DNA of 64,000 nucleotides from Sphingosinicella xenopeptidilytica. Its GTDB lineage: Bacteria; Pseudomonadota; Alphaproteobacteria; Sphingomonadales; Sphingomonadaceae. A model generated the notes under the pieces. It did not search any database. It saw nothing but the letters and a program-made list of their open reading frames with translations, and was not told where the DNA came from. The position numbers and the translations under genes are program-made. The stretch's first letter is position 1; every line of letters starts with the position of its first letter. Shown here in pieces: positions 42,320 to 50,359 of this stretch. The DNA is taken from the NCBI RefSeq assembly GCF_042676985.1, contig NZ_JBHTIK010000015.1, positions 372,001 through 436,000 of the forward strand, given 5' to 3'.

Positions 42320-44674
42320 TCGAGTCGTACATCTCTTGCCGTTGGCACGCGCCCAGCGTTTTTGGCCCTTTCCTGTGTCGGTTTCGTTGCCAGCGCCCTG
42401 CCCGCGCACGCGCAGGAACAGCAGCAGAAACTGGGCGGCGTCACCGTCACCAGCACGGCCGTCGACGAGGAGATCAAGGTCGAGAAGGCCGAATCCCCCA
42501 AATATGTGCGGCCACTCCTCGATACGCCGCAGACGATCACGGTCATCGGCAACACCACCATCCGCCAGCAGAACCTGCTGACGCTGCGCGAGGCGCTGAC
42601 GACCATTCCGGGCATCACCTTCGGCGCCGGTGAAGGCGGCGGCGGCTACGGCGACAGCATCAACCTGCGCGGCCAAAGCGCCAACACCGATCTCCAGATC
42701 GACGGCGTGCGCGACAGCGCACAGTACAGCCGCTCGGACACGTTCAACCTCGAACAGATCGAGGTCGTGAACGGCGCCAACTCGGTGTACGGCGGCTCGG
42801 GCTCGATCTCGGGCACGATCAACCTCGTCACCAAGCGACCGAAGGGCGAAGACCTCAGCGTCGTTCAGGCGGGCATCGGCACGGACAATTATTATCGCGC
42901 CACGGTGGACAGCAACCTCCGCCTGTCGGACCTCGTCGCCGTCCGCCTCAACGCCATGTACCACGAGAACGACGTTCCGGCCCGCGACTTCGATCACTAC
43001 GAGCGCTGGGGCATCGCGCCGTCCGTCACCATCGGCATCGACGGGACGACCAGCCTGACGCTGCTCTATGTCCATCAGAAGGACGACAACACGCCGATCT
43101 ACGGTGTGCCTTATTACTCGTCGGTCGGCGGACTGCTGCCGGGCGCCGACTATGGCGGCTACTACGGCTACAAGGATGTCGATTATCAGAAGCAGACGGT
43201 CGATCAGGCAACCGCGATCTTCGAGCACGCCTTCAGCGACAAGGTCTCGCTTCGCAACCTCGCGCGCTGGCAGCGCGTGGAACAGGACCTCGTCGTCAAT
43301 CCGCCGCAAGGCACCTACTGCCTCGATAGCGGTACGCTCTACACGGGCGCGGCGTGCGGAGCCGGGCAGCTTCCCGGCATGTATTACCCCTCGGGGCCGC
43401 GCGGCACGTCGCGCTTCTCCGAAAACCAGATGCTCTACAACCAGCTCGATCTGAAGGCCGTGTTCAACACGGGCGGTATCGAGCACACGGTGACGATCGG
43501 CGCCTCCTACGCGCAGGAAGACTATGATCTGTCGAACGGCAACTCGCTGCGGAATGCTGGCGGCGCGACGCCGAACCCGACACTGCCGCCGATCGACATC
43601 TCGGACCCCGATCCCATCTACGGCGGCCCGATCAACTACATCCCGACGGCGTTCTCGCAGGGCGACACGCGGAACATCGCCTTCTACCTGTTTGACGCCA
43701 TCAAGCTTTCCGAGCAGTTCGAGATCAACGGCGGCATCCGCTGGGAAAACAACAAGGCGGATTTCCGCGCCGATACCATCATCGGCACGCCGGGGCCGAC
43801 GTTCGGCAACGTAACCCGCGGTGTCGTGCAGCGGTCGGACGACAACCTGTTCAGCTACCGCGTCGGCCTCGTCTACAAGCCGGTGCCCAACGCCAGCCTC
43901 TACGCGGCTTACGGCAACAGCCGCACACCGACATCGTCGAGCGTTCGCGGCGGCTGCGGCCTTGCGACTGCACAGAACCTGAACCTCGATCCCTGCACCG
44001 TCGCGCCGCAGGAAGCCGTCAACTACGAGATCGGCGGCAAGATCGATCTCGTCGGCGGCAGGCTCCAGCTCACCGCCGCGCTGTTCAGGAACGAACGCAC
44101 CAACTATCCGGTGGCCAGCAACGATCCGACGCTCGGCACGCTGCAGGTGCTCGACGGGCAGAGCCGCGTGGATGGTCTCGCACTCGGCGCCACGGGCAAC
44201 ATCACCGATGCGTGGGCGATCTTCGCGAACTACACCTATCTCGACAGCAAGGTGAAGCAGAGCGTTTCGAACTACTGCCTTGCCAATCCGGGCGCGACGT
44301 TCACGCCTCCGGGCGGCACGGCGATCACCTGCCCGCTCACGGATACGCAGGCCGGCAATCCACTGACCAACACGCCGAAGCACTCGGGCAGCCTGTTCAC
44401 CACCTACACGCTCCCCTTCGGCCTGCAGGTCGGCTACGGGTTCACCTATCAGGGCAGTTTCCTGCTCTCGAACACGGCAACCCCGTTCCCGAAATCGAAG
44501 GATTGGCTCACGCACCGCGCGTTCGTGTCCTATCCGTTCGGCAACGGGCTGACGGCGCAGCTGAACGTCCAGAACTTCACGGACGAGAAATACTACACCG
44601 GCATCCGCAACAACGGCTGGGCGACGCCCGGCGAGGGGCGGTCGGCCGTGCTCAGCCTGTTCTACAGCTTCTGA
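42317..44674 (+). CDS. TonB-dependent siderophore receptor 2 (Fiu-like)
   Basis: Outer-membrane receptor of 785 aa. The signal peptide ends at about residue 34 (ALPAHAQ); the plug region contains PLLDTPQTITVIGNTTIRQQ, LREALTTIPGITFGAGEGGG, INLRGQSANTDLQIDGVRD and NGANSVYGGSGSISGTINLV, the pattern of TIGR01783 siderophore receptors and especially of Fiu for catecholate complexes. The barrel ends in GRSAVLSLFYSF. The ybiX/piuC-like gene that often accompanies fiu follows 245 bases later, which supports the assignment. Confidence 0.93.
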   Translation: MSSRTSLAVGTRPAFLALSCVGFVASALPAHAQEQQQKLGGVTVTSTAVDEEIKVEKAESPKYVRPLLDTPQTITVIGNTTIRQQNLLTLREALTTIPGITFGAGEGGGGYGDSINLRGQSANTDLQIDGVRDSAQYSRSDTFNLEQIEVVNGANSVYGGSGSISGTINLVTKRPKGEDLSVVQAGIGTDNYYRATVDSNLRLSDLVAVRLNAMYHENDVPARDFDHYERWGIAPSVTIGIDGTTSLTLLYVHQKDDNTPIYGVPYYSSVGGLLPGADYGGYYGYKDVDYQKQTVDQATAIFEHAFSDKVSLRNLARWQRVEQDLVVNPPQGTYCLDSGTLYTGAACGAGQLPGMYYPSGPRGTSRFSENQMLYNQLDLKAVFNTGGIEHTVTIGASYAQEDYDLSNGNSLRNAGGATPNPTLPPIDISDPDPIYGGPINYIPTAFSQGDTRNIAFYLFDAIKLSEQFEINGGIRWENNKADFRADTIIGTPGPTFGNVTRGVVQRSDDNLFSYRVGLVYKPVPNASLYAAYGNSRTPTSSSVRGGCGLATAQNLNLDPCTVAPQEAVNYEIGGKIDLVGGRLQLTAALFRNERTNYPVASNDPTLGTLQVLDGQSRVDGLALGATGNITDAWAIFANYTYLDSKVKQSVSNYCLANPGATFTPPGGTAITCPLTDTQAGNPLTNTPKHSGSLFTTYTLPFGLQVGYGFTYQGSFLLSNTATPFPKSKDWLTHRAFVSYPFGNGLTAQLNVQNFTDEKYYTGIRNNGWATPGEGRSAVLSLFYSF

Positions 44675-44676
44675 GC

Positions 44677-44829
44677 ATGGGCCAGGGCGGATCGACATTC
44701 AGAAGATGACGCGCCGAAAATGGTGGATTTCCGTGACCCGGAGCGGAGCGTACTAAAGGTACGCGAGCACCGGAAGCGCGGAGAGCCACCATTTGCAGGC
44801 CGTCAGGGCTGAATGTCGATTGGCCCTAT
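44677..44829. repeat. 153-bp imperfect inverted repeat (possible MITE-like or structured element)
   Basis: The two ends are inverted copies (ATGGGCCA..ATCGACATTCAG at 44677-44702 and its complement at 44810-44829). Inside, GACGCGCCGAAAATGG pairs with CCATTTGCAGGCCGTC (44708-44723 and 44788-44803), AAATGGTGG with CCACCATTT, TTCCG with CGGAA, and the apex is GCGTAC-TAAAG-GTACGC. Nearly the whole block can fold into one long hairpin in DNA or RNA. It carries no gene. Confidence 0.8.
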
Positions 44830-44882
44830 GGGCAAGAGTGGTTCAGGGGGATCGCTCTTGCCCACCAGCACCGCCGGTGCTG
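44830..44882 (+). other. Two further hairpins before the dioxygenase gene
   Basis: GGGCAAGAG (44830-44838) pairs with CTCTTGCCC (44855-44863) and CAGCACC with GGTGCTG (44866-44882, 3-base loop). They directly continue the long inverted repeat. Neither is followed by a T-run. They could end the receptor transcript or protect or control the downstream leader. Confidence 0.55.
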
Positions 44883-44919
44883 ATATCTCAGTAGGTCCAA
44901 CGAAGATCGGTTTCCTGGC

Positions 44920-45603
44920 ATGATGATCGCGATTCCCGACGTGCTCGATGCGGAGGCGCTCGCCCGCGTCCGCGCGATCATCGATGCCGCCCCGTGGGTC
45001 GACGGCAATGTCACCTCAGGCTACCAGTCCGCGCTTGCCAAACGCAACATGCAACTCCCCGAAGACAGCGCCGCAGCGCGCGAGGCGGGAACGATCATCC
45101 TCGATGCGCTCGGCAAGGCACCATTGTTCATCGCCGCCGCGCTGCCGCTCAAAGTCTATCCGCCGCTGTTCAACAGCTATGAGGGCGGCCAGACCTTCGG
45201 CGTTCACATCGACAACGCCATCCGCATCCAGCGCGGCAGCGAATTCCGCATCCGCAGCGATCTTTCGGCAACGCTGTTCCTCGAAGACCCCGACGACTAC
45301 GACGGCGGCGAGCTCACCATCGAGGACCAGTTCGGCGTCCAGCAGGTGAAGCTGCTTGCCGGGCACATGGTGCTCTATCCGGCGTCCAGCCTGCACCGTG
45401 TCGAGCCCGTCACGCGCGGCAAGCGCACCGCGAGCTTCTTCTGGATTCAGTCGATGGTTCGCGATGGCGAAGCCCGTCGCTCGCTGTTCGAGCTCGATAC
45501 GGCAATTCAGACGATCGCGCAGGACCGCGGCCACGACGATGCCGCGATCATCCAGCTCACCGGCGTCTATCACAATCTCCTCCGCCGCTGGGCGACAACC
45601 TGA
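44920..45603 (+). CDS. Fe(II)/2-oxoglutarate dioxygenase, PiuC/YbiX type
   Basis: PKHD-type hydroxylase of 227 aa. The metal-binding facial triad is seen as His and Asp in FGVHIDNAIRIQ and the distal His in YPASSLHRVEPVTRGKR; Arg in the latter binds 2-oxoglutarate. The N-terminal VDGNVTSGYQSALAKRNMQL is family-typical. Genes of this family neighbour siderophore receptors (fiu-ybiX, piuA-piuC) and are iron-regulated; the substrate is not known. The start is ATG at 44920 or 44923. Confidence 0.92.
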   Translation: MMIAIPDVLDAEALARVRAIIDAAPWVDGNVTSGYQSALAKRNMQLPEDSAAAREAGTIILDALGKAPLFIAAALPLKVYPPLFNSYEGGQTFGVHIDNAIRIQRGSEFRIRSDLSATLFLEDPDDYDGGELTIEDQFGVQQVKLLAGHMVLYPASSLHRVEPVTRGKRTASFFWIQSMVRDGEARRSLFELDTAIQTIAQDRGHDDAAIIQLTGVYHNLLRRWATT

Positions 45604-45620
45604 CACAGCCGAAGCGTTAA

Positions 45621-45641
45621 TAATGCGATTGATTCGCATTA
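45621..45641. promoter_or_regulatory. Palindromic Fur-like operator before tonB
   Basis: A perfect palindrome with 8-bp arms, TAATGCGA-TTGAT-TCGCATTA, located 56 bases upstream of the TonB start. Its arms resemble Fur/Irr-type iron boxes (AATGCGA..TCGCATT). It lies 18 bases after the dioxygenase stop. Confidence 0.7.
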
Positions 45642-45696
45642 TTTGAAGCCTTATATAGCCTGCGTGGCTAGGGGGTCACGGCAACAGGGCGTTCGA

Positions 45697-46452
45697 ATGC
45701 ATCGGGTTCATGCACGCAGCGCGGACGACGCGTTCGACGATACCAATCTTCACGAGCGCGTATCGGCAATTGTGGCGCCTGTTCGGGCCGCTGCTTCCAC
45801 GCAATTCACGGCACCTTCGGGGGGCTATGCACCGGGTGGTCTCGATTGGCGCGCAATACTGGCTGTCGCCGCTCTTCACGTCGCGCTCGGTGCGGTTCTC
45901 ATCCGCACGCAGGTGATCCCGCCGCACAGCGTGCAGACGGCGATGGACCTGCTCGATCTCTCGGCACCGCCGCCCGCGCCAGAGGCGCCGCCGCCTCCGG
46001 AGCTTGCCGAGCCTGAAATCTACGTGCCGCCGCCCGCCGTCGAGTTCGCGCGCGACACGCCGCCGCCCATCGTTGCAACCGCTGATCAGCCGCAGGCCGC
46101 CCCGCCCGCCCCTGTTCTGATCAGGGCACCGGCCGTCTCCGCGCCGCGCCCGGCAGCACCGCCGACGCTGGTGGCCGACGATCTCGGTGCCACGATGATC
46201 TCGGCAAAACCCCCGGCCTATCCGCTGGAATCGCGCCGCAAGCACGAGCAGGGCACCGTCGTTCTGGCGCTGACGCTCGGCACGGACGGCTGCGTTGCCG
46301 ACATGCGCCTCGCAAGGAGCAGCGGCTACGAGCGGCTCGACCGCGCCGCGCTTGGCGCCGTCCGCCACTGGCGCTGGTCCCCCACGATCCGCGACGGCAT
46401 CGCCGTCGCCGTGCGGGGCACCGTGGAAATTCCCTTCGTCCTGCAGGGTTGA
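45697..46452 (+). CDS. TonB family energy transducer
   Basis: A 251-aa inner-membrane-anchored periplasmic protein. A cytoplasmic N-terminal part is followed by one helix (AILAVAALHVALGAVLI), a Pro-rich spacer (APPPAPEAPPPPELAEPE) and a C-terminal TonB domain (KPPAYPLESRRKHEQGTVVL; SGYERLDRAALGAVRHWRW). It couples the proton force to the nearby receptors. No exbB/exbD is adjacent; the set at 55.6-57.4 kb may supply them. The ATG at 45697 was chosen; TTG at 45643 would place translation in the operator. Confidence 0.88.
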   Translation: MHRVHARSADDAFDDTNLHERVSAIVAPVRAAASTQFTAPSGGYAPGGLDWRAILAVAALHVALGAVLIRTQVIPPHSVQTAMDLLDLSAPPPAPEAPPPPELAEPEIYVPPPAVEFARDTPPPIVATADQPQAAPPAPVLIRAPAVSAPRPAAPPTLVADDLGATMISAKPPAYPLESRRKHEQGTVVLALTLGTDGCVADMRLARSSGYERLDRAALGAVRHWRWSPTIRDGIAVAVRGTVEIPFVLQG

Positions 46453-47349
46453 TCAGTCCAGCATCGCCATGAAGGCAAGGCTCATTGTTTCGCTCCCGTC
46501 GCGAGAGACGATATGCGCGGCGAGGCCGAGACGGTTGGCGAACCGCAGGCCGTCTTCTGCGCCAAGTACCGTGATCGCGGTCGCATAGGCGTCGGCGTAC
46601 ATGCATTCCGCGTGAAGGACGGTGACGGAAGCGACACCGTTCCCGGGCCTGCCGCTGCGCGGGTCGATGGTGTGCGCGAAGCGCTCACCGTCCGCCTCGA
46701 ACCAGCGCCGATAGTCGCCGGAGGTGGCCGCCGACAGGCCGTGCAGCGCAAGCCGCAGCGGCAGCAGCGCCGCACCCGGCGGCATCTCGATATCCACCCA
46801 CCACGGCTGCCCGTCGGGCTTCACGCCCTCCCCCACGAGTTCGCCGCCGACCTCGACAAGAAAGTGCCGGAACCCCCGGCTCTTCAGCCATGCCGCCACG
46901 CGATCCGCACCGAACCCCTTGGCGATCCCGGAAAAGTCTAGCGCAAGCGTATCAGTCCGCCGCGCCCGCTGCAGCAGCGTATCACACTCCACCCGCCGCC
47001 AACCCGCCGCAAGACGCAGCGTCTCGGTCGTCTCCATATCCGGCGCCGAAGCGACAGCCCCCGCCGCTCCAAACCCCCAGGCATCCACGATCGCCCCAAT
47101 CGTCGGATCGAACGCCCCGCCACTCTCCTCAGCGATCCGGAGCGCAGCGGAAAGCACGGTCAGGAAACCCGGCGGCATCGACTGCCACGCCCCAACCGCC
47201 GCGCGGTTGAACCGGCTGATGTCGGACGCCCCCTCCCACGTGCTCATTTCCGCGACAACACCGTCCAGCGCACCCTGCACGCCCGCGCCAATCTCCGCGA
47301 GCCTGCCCGGTGCGGGCACGACGAGGCGCACCGACCAGCGCGTCCCCAT
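46453..47349 (-). CDS. apbE: FAD:protein FMN transferase (ApbE)
   Basis: Flavin transferase (298 aa from ATG) that covalently links FMN to Thr/Ser of exported redox proteins. Seen: MGTRWSVRLVV, FDPTIGAIVDAWGFG, LDFSGIAKGFGADRVAAWL, VEVGGELVGEG, FAHTIDPRSGRPGNG and the metal-binding ADAYATAITVLG. In-frame sequence before the ATG encodes LSGET, usually part of the family (SGETMGTRWS), so translation may begin further upstream at a non-ATG codon near 47445. It ends the PepSY-DUF2271-DUF4198-ApbE operon. Confidence 0.92.
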   Translation of the reverse strand: MGTRWSVRLVVPAPGRLAEIGAGVQGALDGVVAEMSTWEGASDISRFNRAAVGAWQSMPPGFLTVLSAALRIAEESGGAFDPTIGAIVDAWGFGAAGAVASAPDMETTETLRLAAGWRRVECDTLLQRARRTDTLALDFSGIAKGFGADRVAAWLKSRGFRHFLVEVGGELVGEGVKPDGQPWWVDIEMPPGAALLPLRLALHGLSAATSGDYRRWFEADGERFAHTIDPRSGRPGNGVASVTVLHAECMYADAYATAITVLGAEDGLRFANRLGLAAHIVSRDGSETMSLAFMAMLD

Positions 47350-47441
47350 CGTCTCGCCGGAAAGAGTGGCAATGTGCCCCGCAGGCTCCCTCAGCGCAAA
47401 AGCCGCAGCGGAGAGCGCCTTCGGGACGAGGATGCGGGCGG

Positions 47442-48260
47442 TCAGGGCGCCAGCACCTCGAGCGTCGAGACATAGCCGAGGCGGCGCTGCTCGGCGCCCT
47501 TCACGCTGACGTTCTTGTCGCTGGCCTCAGCGCTCATCCAGTAGAGGCCCGGGTTCGGCCACGTGATCGTCACCTTACCCTCGGCGTCGGTCTTGAGGTC
47601 CATCTGGCCGAGCTGGTCGCGGTAGCGGATACCGCCCGGCACAACCTCGATCTCGACCCCGGCGGCGGGCTTGCCGTCGATCACGAACTGGAACGTCGCC
47701 GCTTCGCCCGAAACGAGGTCGTTCGGGTGCGTCACCGGCACGAGTTCAAGCCCTTTTCCGTTCGGCTTCAGCACTGAAGCCGTCGGCGCGCCGAGCGTCA
47801 CGAAAATCTCGTTCCGGCTCCAGCTTTCGGAGAGCTTCACATCGGTCGCGCCTGCGGGAATCAGCTTCTCGATATCCGCCGCCGAAGCGCCGCGCGGCAG
47901 CCGCTTCTCCTCGCCGTTCTCCTTGTAACTGCCGAAGATACCGCCGCCGGCGTTGGCGATCTTGTACGTCCCCTGCTGCTTCAGCTCGACGTCGAAGGTG
48001 CTGCGGTAGCGGCCAGTCGATGCGTTCTGCAGCGCCACCTCGCTGCCGTCCGGCGCCCACGCCTTCACGTTGCCGAGCCGCACCGGCTGGTGCTCGAAAT
48101 AAAACAGGTCGTTGGAGACGGCAGCATCCACCGTCACCCAGCTCGACTGGCCCGAAAGCACGGTTGAGGAGGGCAGCATCCACTGGCGGTGTGCCTCAGC
48201 GGCGGTTGCGCTGAACAATGCTGTCGAGATGGCGAGTGCGCGCAGGATTTCGGTTTTCAT
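47442..48260 (-). CDS. DUF4198 domain protein, exported
   Basis: A 272-aa protein with a signal peptide (residues 1-23, ending AEA) followed by HRQWMLPSSTVLSGQSSWVTV, the normal N-terminus of DUF4198 proteins, whose exposed His may bind metal. The C-terminal half is a beta-sandwich-like part (GVEIEVVPGGIRYRD; KVTITWPNPGLYWMSAEA). DUF4198 proteins are often found with TonB receptors, nickel, cobalt or iron genes. It lies 13 bases after the DUF2271 gene in the same operon. The longer frame to 48302 overlaps that gene. Confidence 0.88.
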   Translation of the reverse strand: MKTEILRALAISTALFSATAAEAHRQWMLPSSTVLSGQSSWVTVDAAVSNDLFYFEHQPVRLGNVKAWAPDGSEVALQNASTGRYRSTFDVELKQQGTYKIANAGGGIFGSYKENGEEKRLPRGASAADIEKLIPAGATDVKLSESWSRNEIFVTLGAPTASVLKPNGKGLELVPVTHPNDLVSGEAATFQFVIDGKPAAGVEIEVVPGGIRYRDQLGQMDLKTDAEGKVTITWPNPGLYWMSAEASDKNVSVKGAEQRRLGYVSTLEVLAP

Positions 48261-48273
48261 GAATATTGTCCTT

Positions 48274-48789
48274 TCAGCGTTTGAAGGTGGCGCTGACCGC
48301 ACCGAGTTCCTCGCTCCCGGCCGCGCTCGCAGCCTGGCCCGGCTTCGGCGGCCAACTGAACGGCAGCTTCACCAGCTCCCGGCCGCCCACTTCGCGCGCG
48401 GCTTCCACGAGCAGCGTGTAGTCACCGGCTTCGAGCTTCCCGAGCGCATCCGCGCCGAAGCTCATCTTGTGCGTGCCCGGCGCCTTCGTCGCGCCGGTGA
48501 TGCCGTCCGCCGGAAACGTCAGCCCGCGGCCCGAGGCGCGCCACCACTGGCGCACGTCGCGCAGCCACTTGGTGCCCTCGTTGTCCTTCATGTCGTGGTC
48601 GTACCAGACCGCGAGCGTCTTCGCTGGCGCACCGGCCTTTTCGAGCCAGATCGCCACGTAGGGCCGGTGATACTCGGCGACACTGAGGCGCGGGATTGTG
48701 ACAGTGAGGTCGATGCTCTGCGCGGCGGCAGGCCCCACCAGCCCTGCGAACGCCGCGCCGGTCATCACGATACGCGTGGAAAGCTGCAT
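48274..48789 (-). CDS. DUF2271 domain protein with ApbE-type flavinylation motif
   Basis: A 171-aa exported protein with a signal peptide (residues 1-23, ending AAA-Q). The DUF2271 body begins VAIWLEKAGAPAKTLAVWYD and continues with WLRDVRQWWRASG. At residues 95-101 stands DGITGAT, which matches the D-x-x-(S/T)-G-A-(T/S) pattern at which ApbE attaches FMN; Thr101 would be the acceptor. ApbE is encoded in the same operon, so this protein is the probable flavoprotein electron carrier of the system. Confidence 0.88.
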   Translation of the reverse strand: MQLSTRIVMTGAAFAGLVGPAAAQSIDLTVTIPRLSVAEYHRPYVAIWLEKAGAPAKTLAVWYDHDMKDNEGTKWLRDVRQWWRASGRGLTFPADGITGATKAPGTHKMSFGADALGKLEAGDYTLLVEAAREVGGRELVKLPFSWPPKPGQAASAAGSEELGAVSATFKR

Positions 48790-48801
48790 TTGCGGAATCC
48801 T

Positions 48802-49446
48802 TCAGTGAATGAAAATCAGGGCGACGAGGACGGGGATGAGGAGCCCCACCCCTACGATGGGCCACGTGCTCGGGCGCTTCGCGGCGTGAAGCTGGAGCAG
48901 GAATAGGCCCGTGAAGGCGAACACGAGGCAGGCGCCCGCGAAAATATCGATGAACCACTTCCACGCTGTGCCCGAATTGCGACCCTTGTGGAGGTCGTTG
49001 AGGTAGGAGATCCAGCCGCGGTCGGTGCTCTCGGCAGTCGCCTCGCCCGTCGCCCGGTCGATCGCGACCCAGCCGTCGCCACCAGGGCGCGGCAGCGCGA
49101 GGTAGACCTCTTCGGGCGACCACTCCGCATCGCCCCCGGCCTTCACGGAAAACGTTTCAGCGACCCATGCGGCGACAGGTGCAGGCAGCGGCGCGCGTTC
49201 CGCTTCGCCGTCCTTCGGTGCGATAACGCCGAGCAGCTTCGCCGGAAGCTGCTCCGTGCGCTCCTCGATCACGGGCTCCGCCTCGATCTCGGCAGCGTGA
49301 TTGAGCGTGATCCCCGTGATCGTGAATAGGAGGAGCCCAACGAGGCTGATGGCAGAGCTCATCCAGTGCCACGTATGCAGCTGTTTCAGCCAGAACGCCT
49401 TGCGGCTTTTCTTGGCCGCCACTCTCTTAGGCGTCACACTGTGCAT
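48802..49446 (-). CDS. PepSY-associated membrane protein (probable heme/flavin reductase subunit)
   Basis: A 214-aa inner-membrane protein of the PepSY_TM type. Helix 1 (residues about 32-50) is preceded by LKQLHTWHW and followed by LNHAAE; a periplasmic part of about 90 residues comes next; then LNDLHKGRNSGTAWKWFIDI, helix 2 with FLLQLHAAKRP, and helix 3 at the C-terminus. His residues near the helix ends could bind heme b, as in PepSY-type ferric reductases. It is the first gene of a probable iron-reduction operon and has a Fur-like site 40 bases upstream. Confidence 0.88.
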   Translation of the reverse strand: MHSVTPKRVAAKKSRKAFWLKQLHTWHWMSSAISLVGLLLFTITGITLNHAAEIEAEPVIEERTEQLPAKLLGVIAPKDGEAERAPLPAPVAAWVAETFSVKAGGDAEWSPEEVYLALPRPGGDGWVAIDRATGEATAESTDRGWISYLNDLHKGRNSGTAWKWFIDIFAGACLVFAFTGLFLLQLHAAKRPSTWPIVGVGLLIPVLVALIFIH

Positions 49447-49485
49447 GGCGCAGAATTATTCCCTTTCCTGATCGGCAGCAGCGTT

Positions 49486-49505
49486 AACGCGAACGATTAT
49501 CAGTT
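49486..49505 (-). promoter_or_regulatory. Fur-like box before the PepSY/ApbE operon
   Basis: On the minus strand AACTGATAATCGTTCGCGTT, containing GATAATCGTTC, close to the Fur consensus (GATAATGATAATCATTATC half-sites) and to the boxes before the two receptors. It lies 40 bases before the first ATG of the operon. A TTGTAACTG overlaps it upstream. Confidence 0.6.
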
Positions 49506-49521
49506 ACAATACATATTGCGG

Positions 49522-50358
49522 CTATTCCACTGGAAGCCCTGAGAGGTACGTATACAAGGCGCTGACTTCCCCGTTTGTCAGAACACTTAACCGCCCACGC
49601 GCAACGCCGGACATCATCAGATTGTCCATCCCTCCCGCCGTCTTGCCGGTCTTGAGGAAGGCCGCGAACGTCTCCGGTGTGTAGGCTTGAATAGCGAGCG
49701 CCAGTGGCGGCGTCCCATCACCCCCGGCAAGGTCAAACCCGTGGCACTCCGCGCAAGCCACACTGGTGAAATAGGCCCCGAAGCCGGACTCGGATGCCTT
49801 GGGTGCAATTGCAGCCGGCTGCTCGGGCCGCGAGACCTCGGCGGACAAGAACAACGAGCCGGTGAGAAACGCAAAGCGCTCAGCAAGCCCGAAGCGGCGC
49901 GGCCCCACCGCGTCCTTGGCCTGCGGGATGGATCGCAGATAGGCATAAATATGGGCGATCTGATCGTCGGCGAGCTTCGCGAAGAAATCGGACGGCATCG
50001 CCCACACCACACTCGTCCCATCCGCGCGCACCCCGGTACGCAGCAGTCGTGCGAAATGATCGCGGTCGTAAGAGCGTGCCATACGGGTGAGGTTCGGCGC
50101 GGCGGTGCCGTAAAAATCCTCTCCAGCCAGAGAAGTGCCGTGGCAGCCGGCGCAGCCGAGCACCCTCACCAGCCGCGCGCCCTCCTGCGCGTTACCTTTT
50201 GAAACGCGCAGCGGCGTTACCGGCACAGCTTCGAAGCGCTTATCGAGCCGCATCTCTCCAATCGCATAGACCGCCGCAGCCGCCACGCCTGCGAGGCCAA
50301 CAGGGATGGCAACCGAAATCGCAGCCCAACGCAAAAGCGCTCGGCCGCGGCCTGCCAT
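49522..50358 (-). CDS. Membrane-anchored di-heme cytochrome c
   Basis: A 278-aa protein with one N-terminal membrane anchor (WAAISVAIPVGLAGVAAAAVY) and two c-type heme sites, CAGCH at about residue 70 and CAECH at about 200, with candidate axial Met in VVWAMPSDFF and NLMMSGVARG. It faces the periplasm and would carry electrons between a respiratory chain component and an unknown partner. It is encoded just downstream of the ABC exporter and upstream of the PepSY/ApbE operon, so a link to that redox system is possible but not shown. An ATG at 50370 is an alternative start. Confidence 0.88.
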   Translation of the reverse strand: MAGRGRALLRWAAISVAIPVGLAGVAAAAVYAIGEMRLDKRFEAVPVTPLRVSKGNAQEGARLVRVLGCAGCHGTSLAGEDFYGTAAPNLTRMARSYDRDHFARLLRTGVRADGTSVVWAMPSDFFAKLADDQIAHIYAYLRSIPQAKDAVGPRRFGLAERFAFLTGSLFLSAEVSRPEQPAAIAPKASESGFGAYFTSVACAECHGFDLAGGDGTPPLALAIQAYTPETFAAFLKTGKTAGGMDNLMMSGVARGRLSVLTNGEVSALYTYLSGLPVE

Positions 50359-50359
50359 C

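Noticed and set aside
41963..44698. A 911-residue open frame on the minus strand opposite receptor 2
   Set aside because: It is antisense to a clear TonB-dependent receptor; long antisense frames are common in high-GC DNA and this one has low-complexity Arg/Val/Ala-rich sequence without domains.
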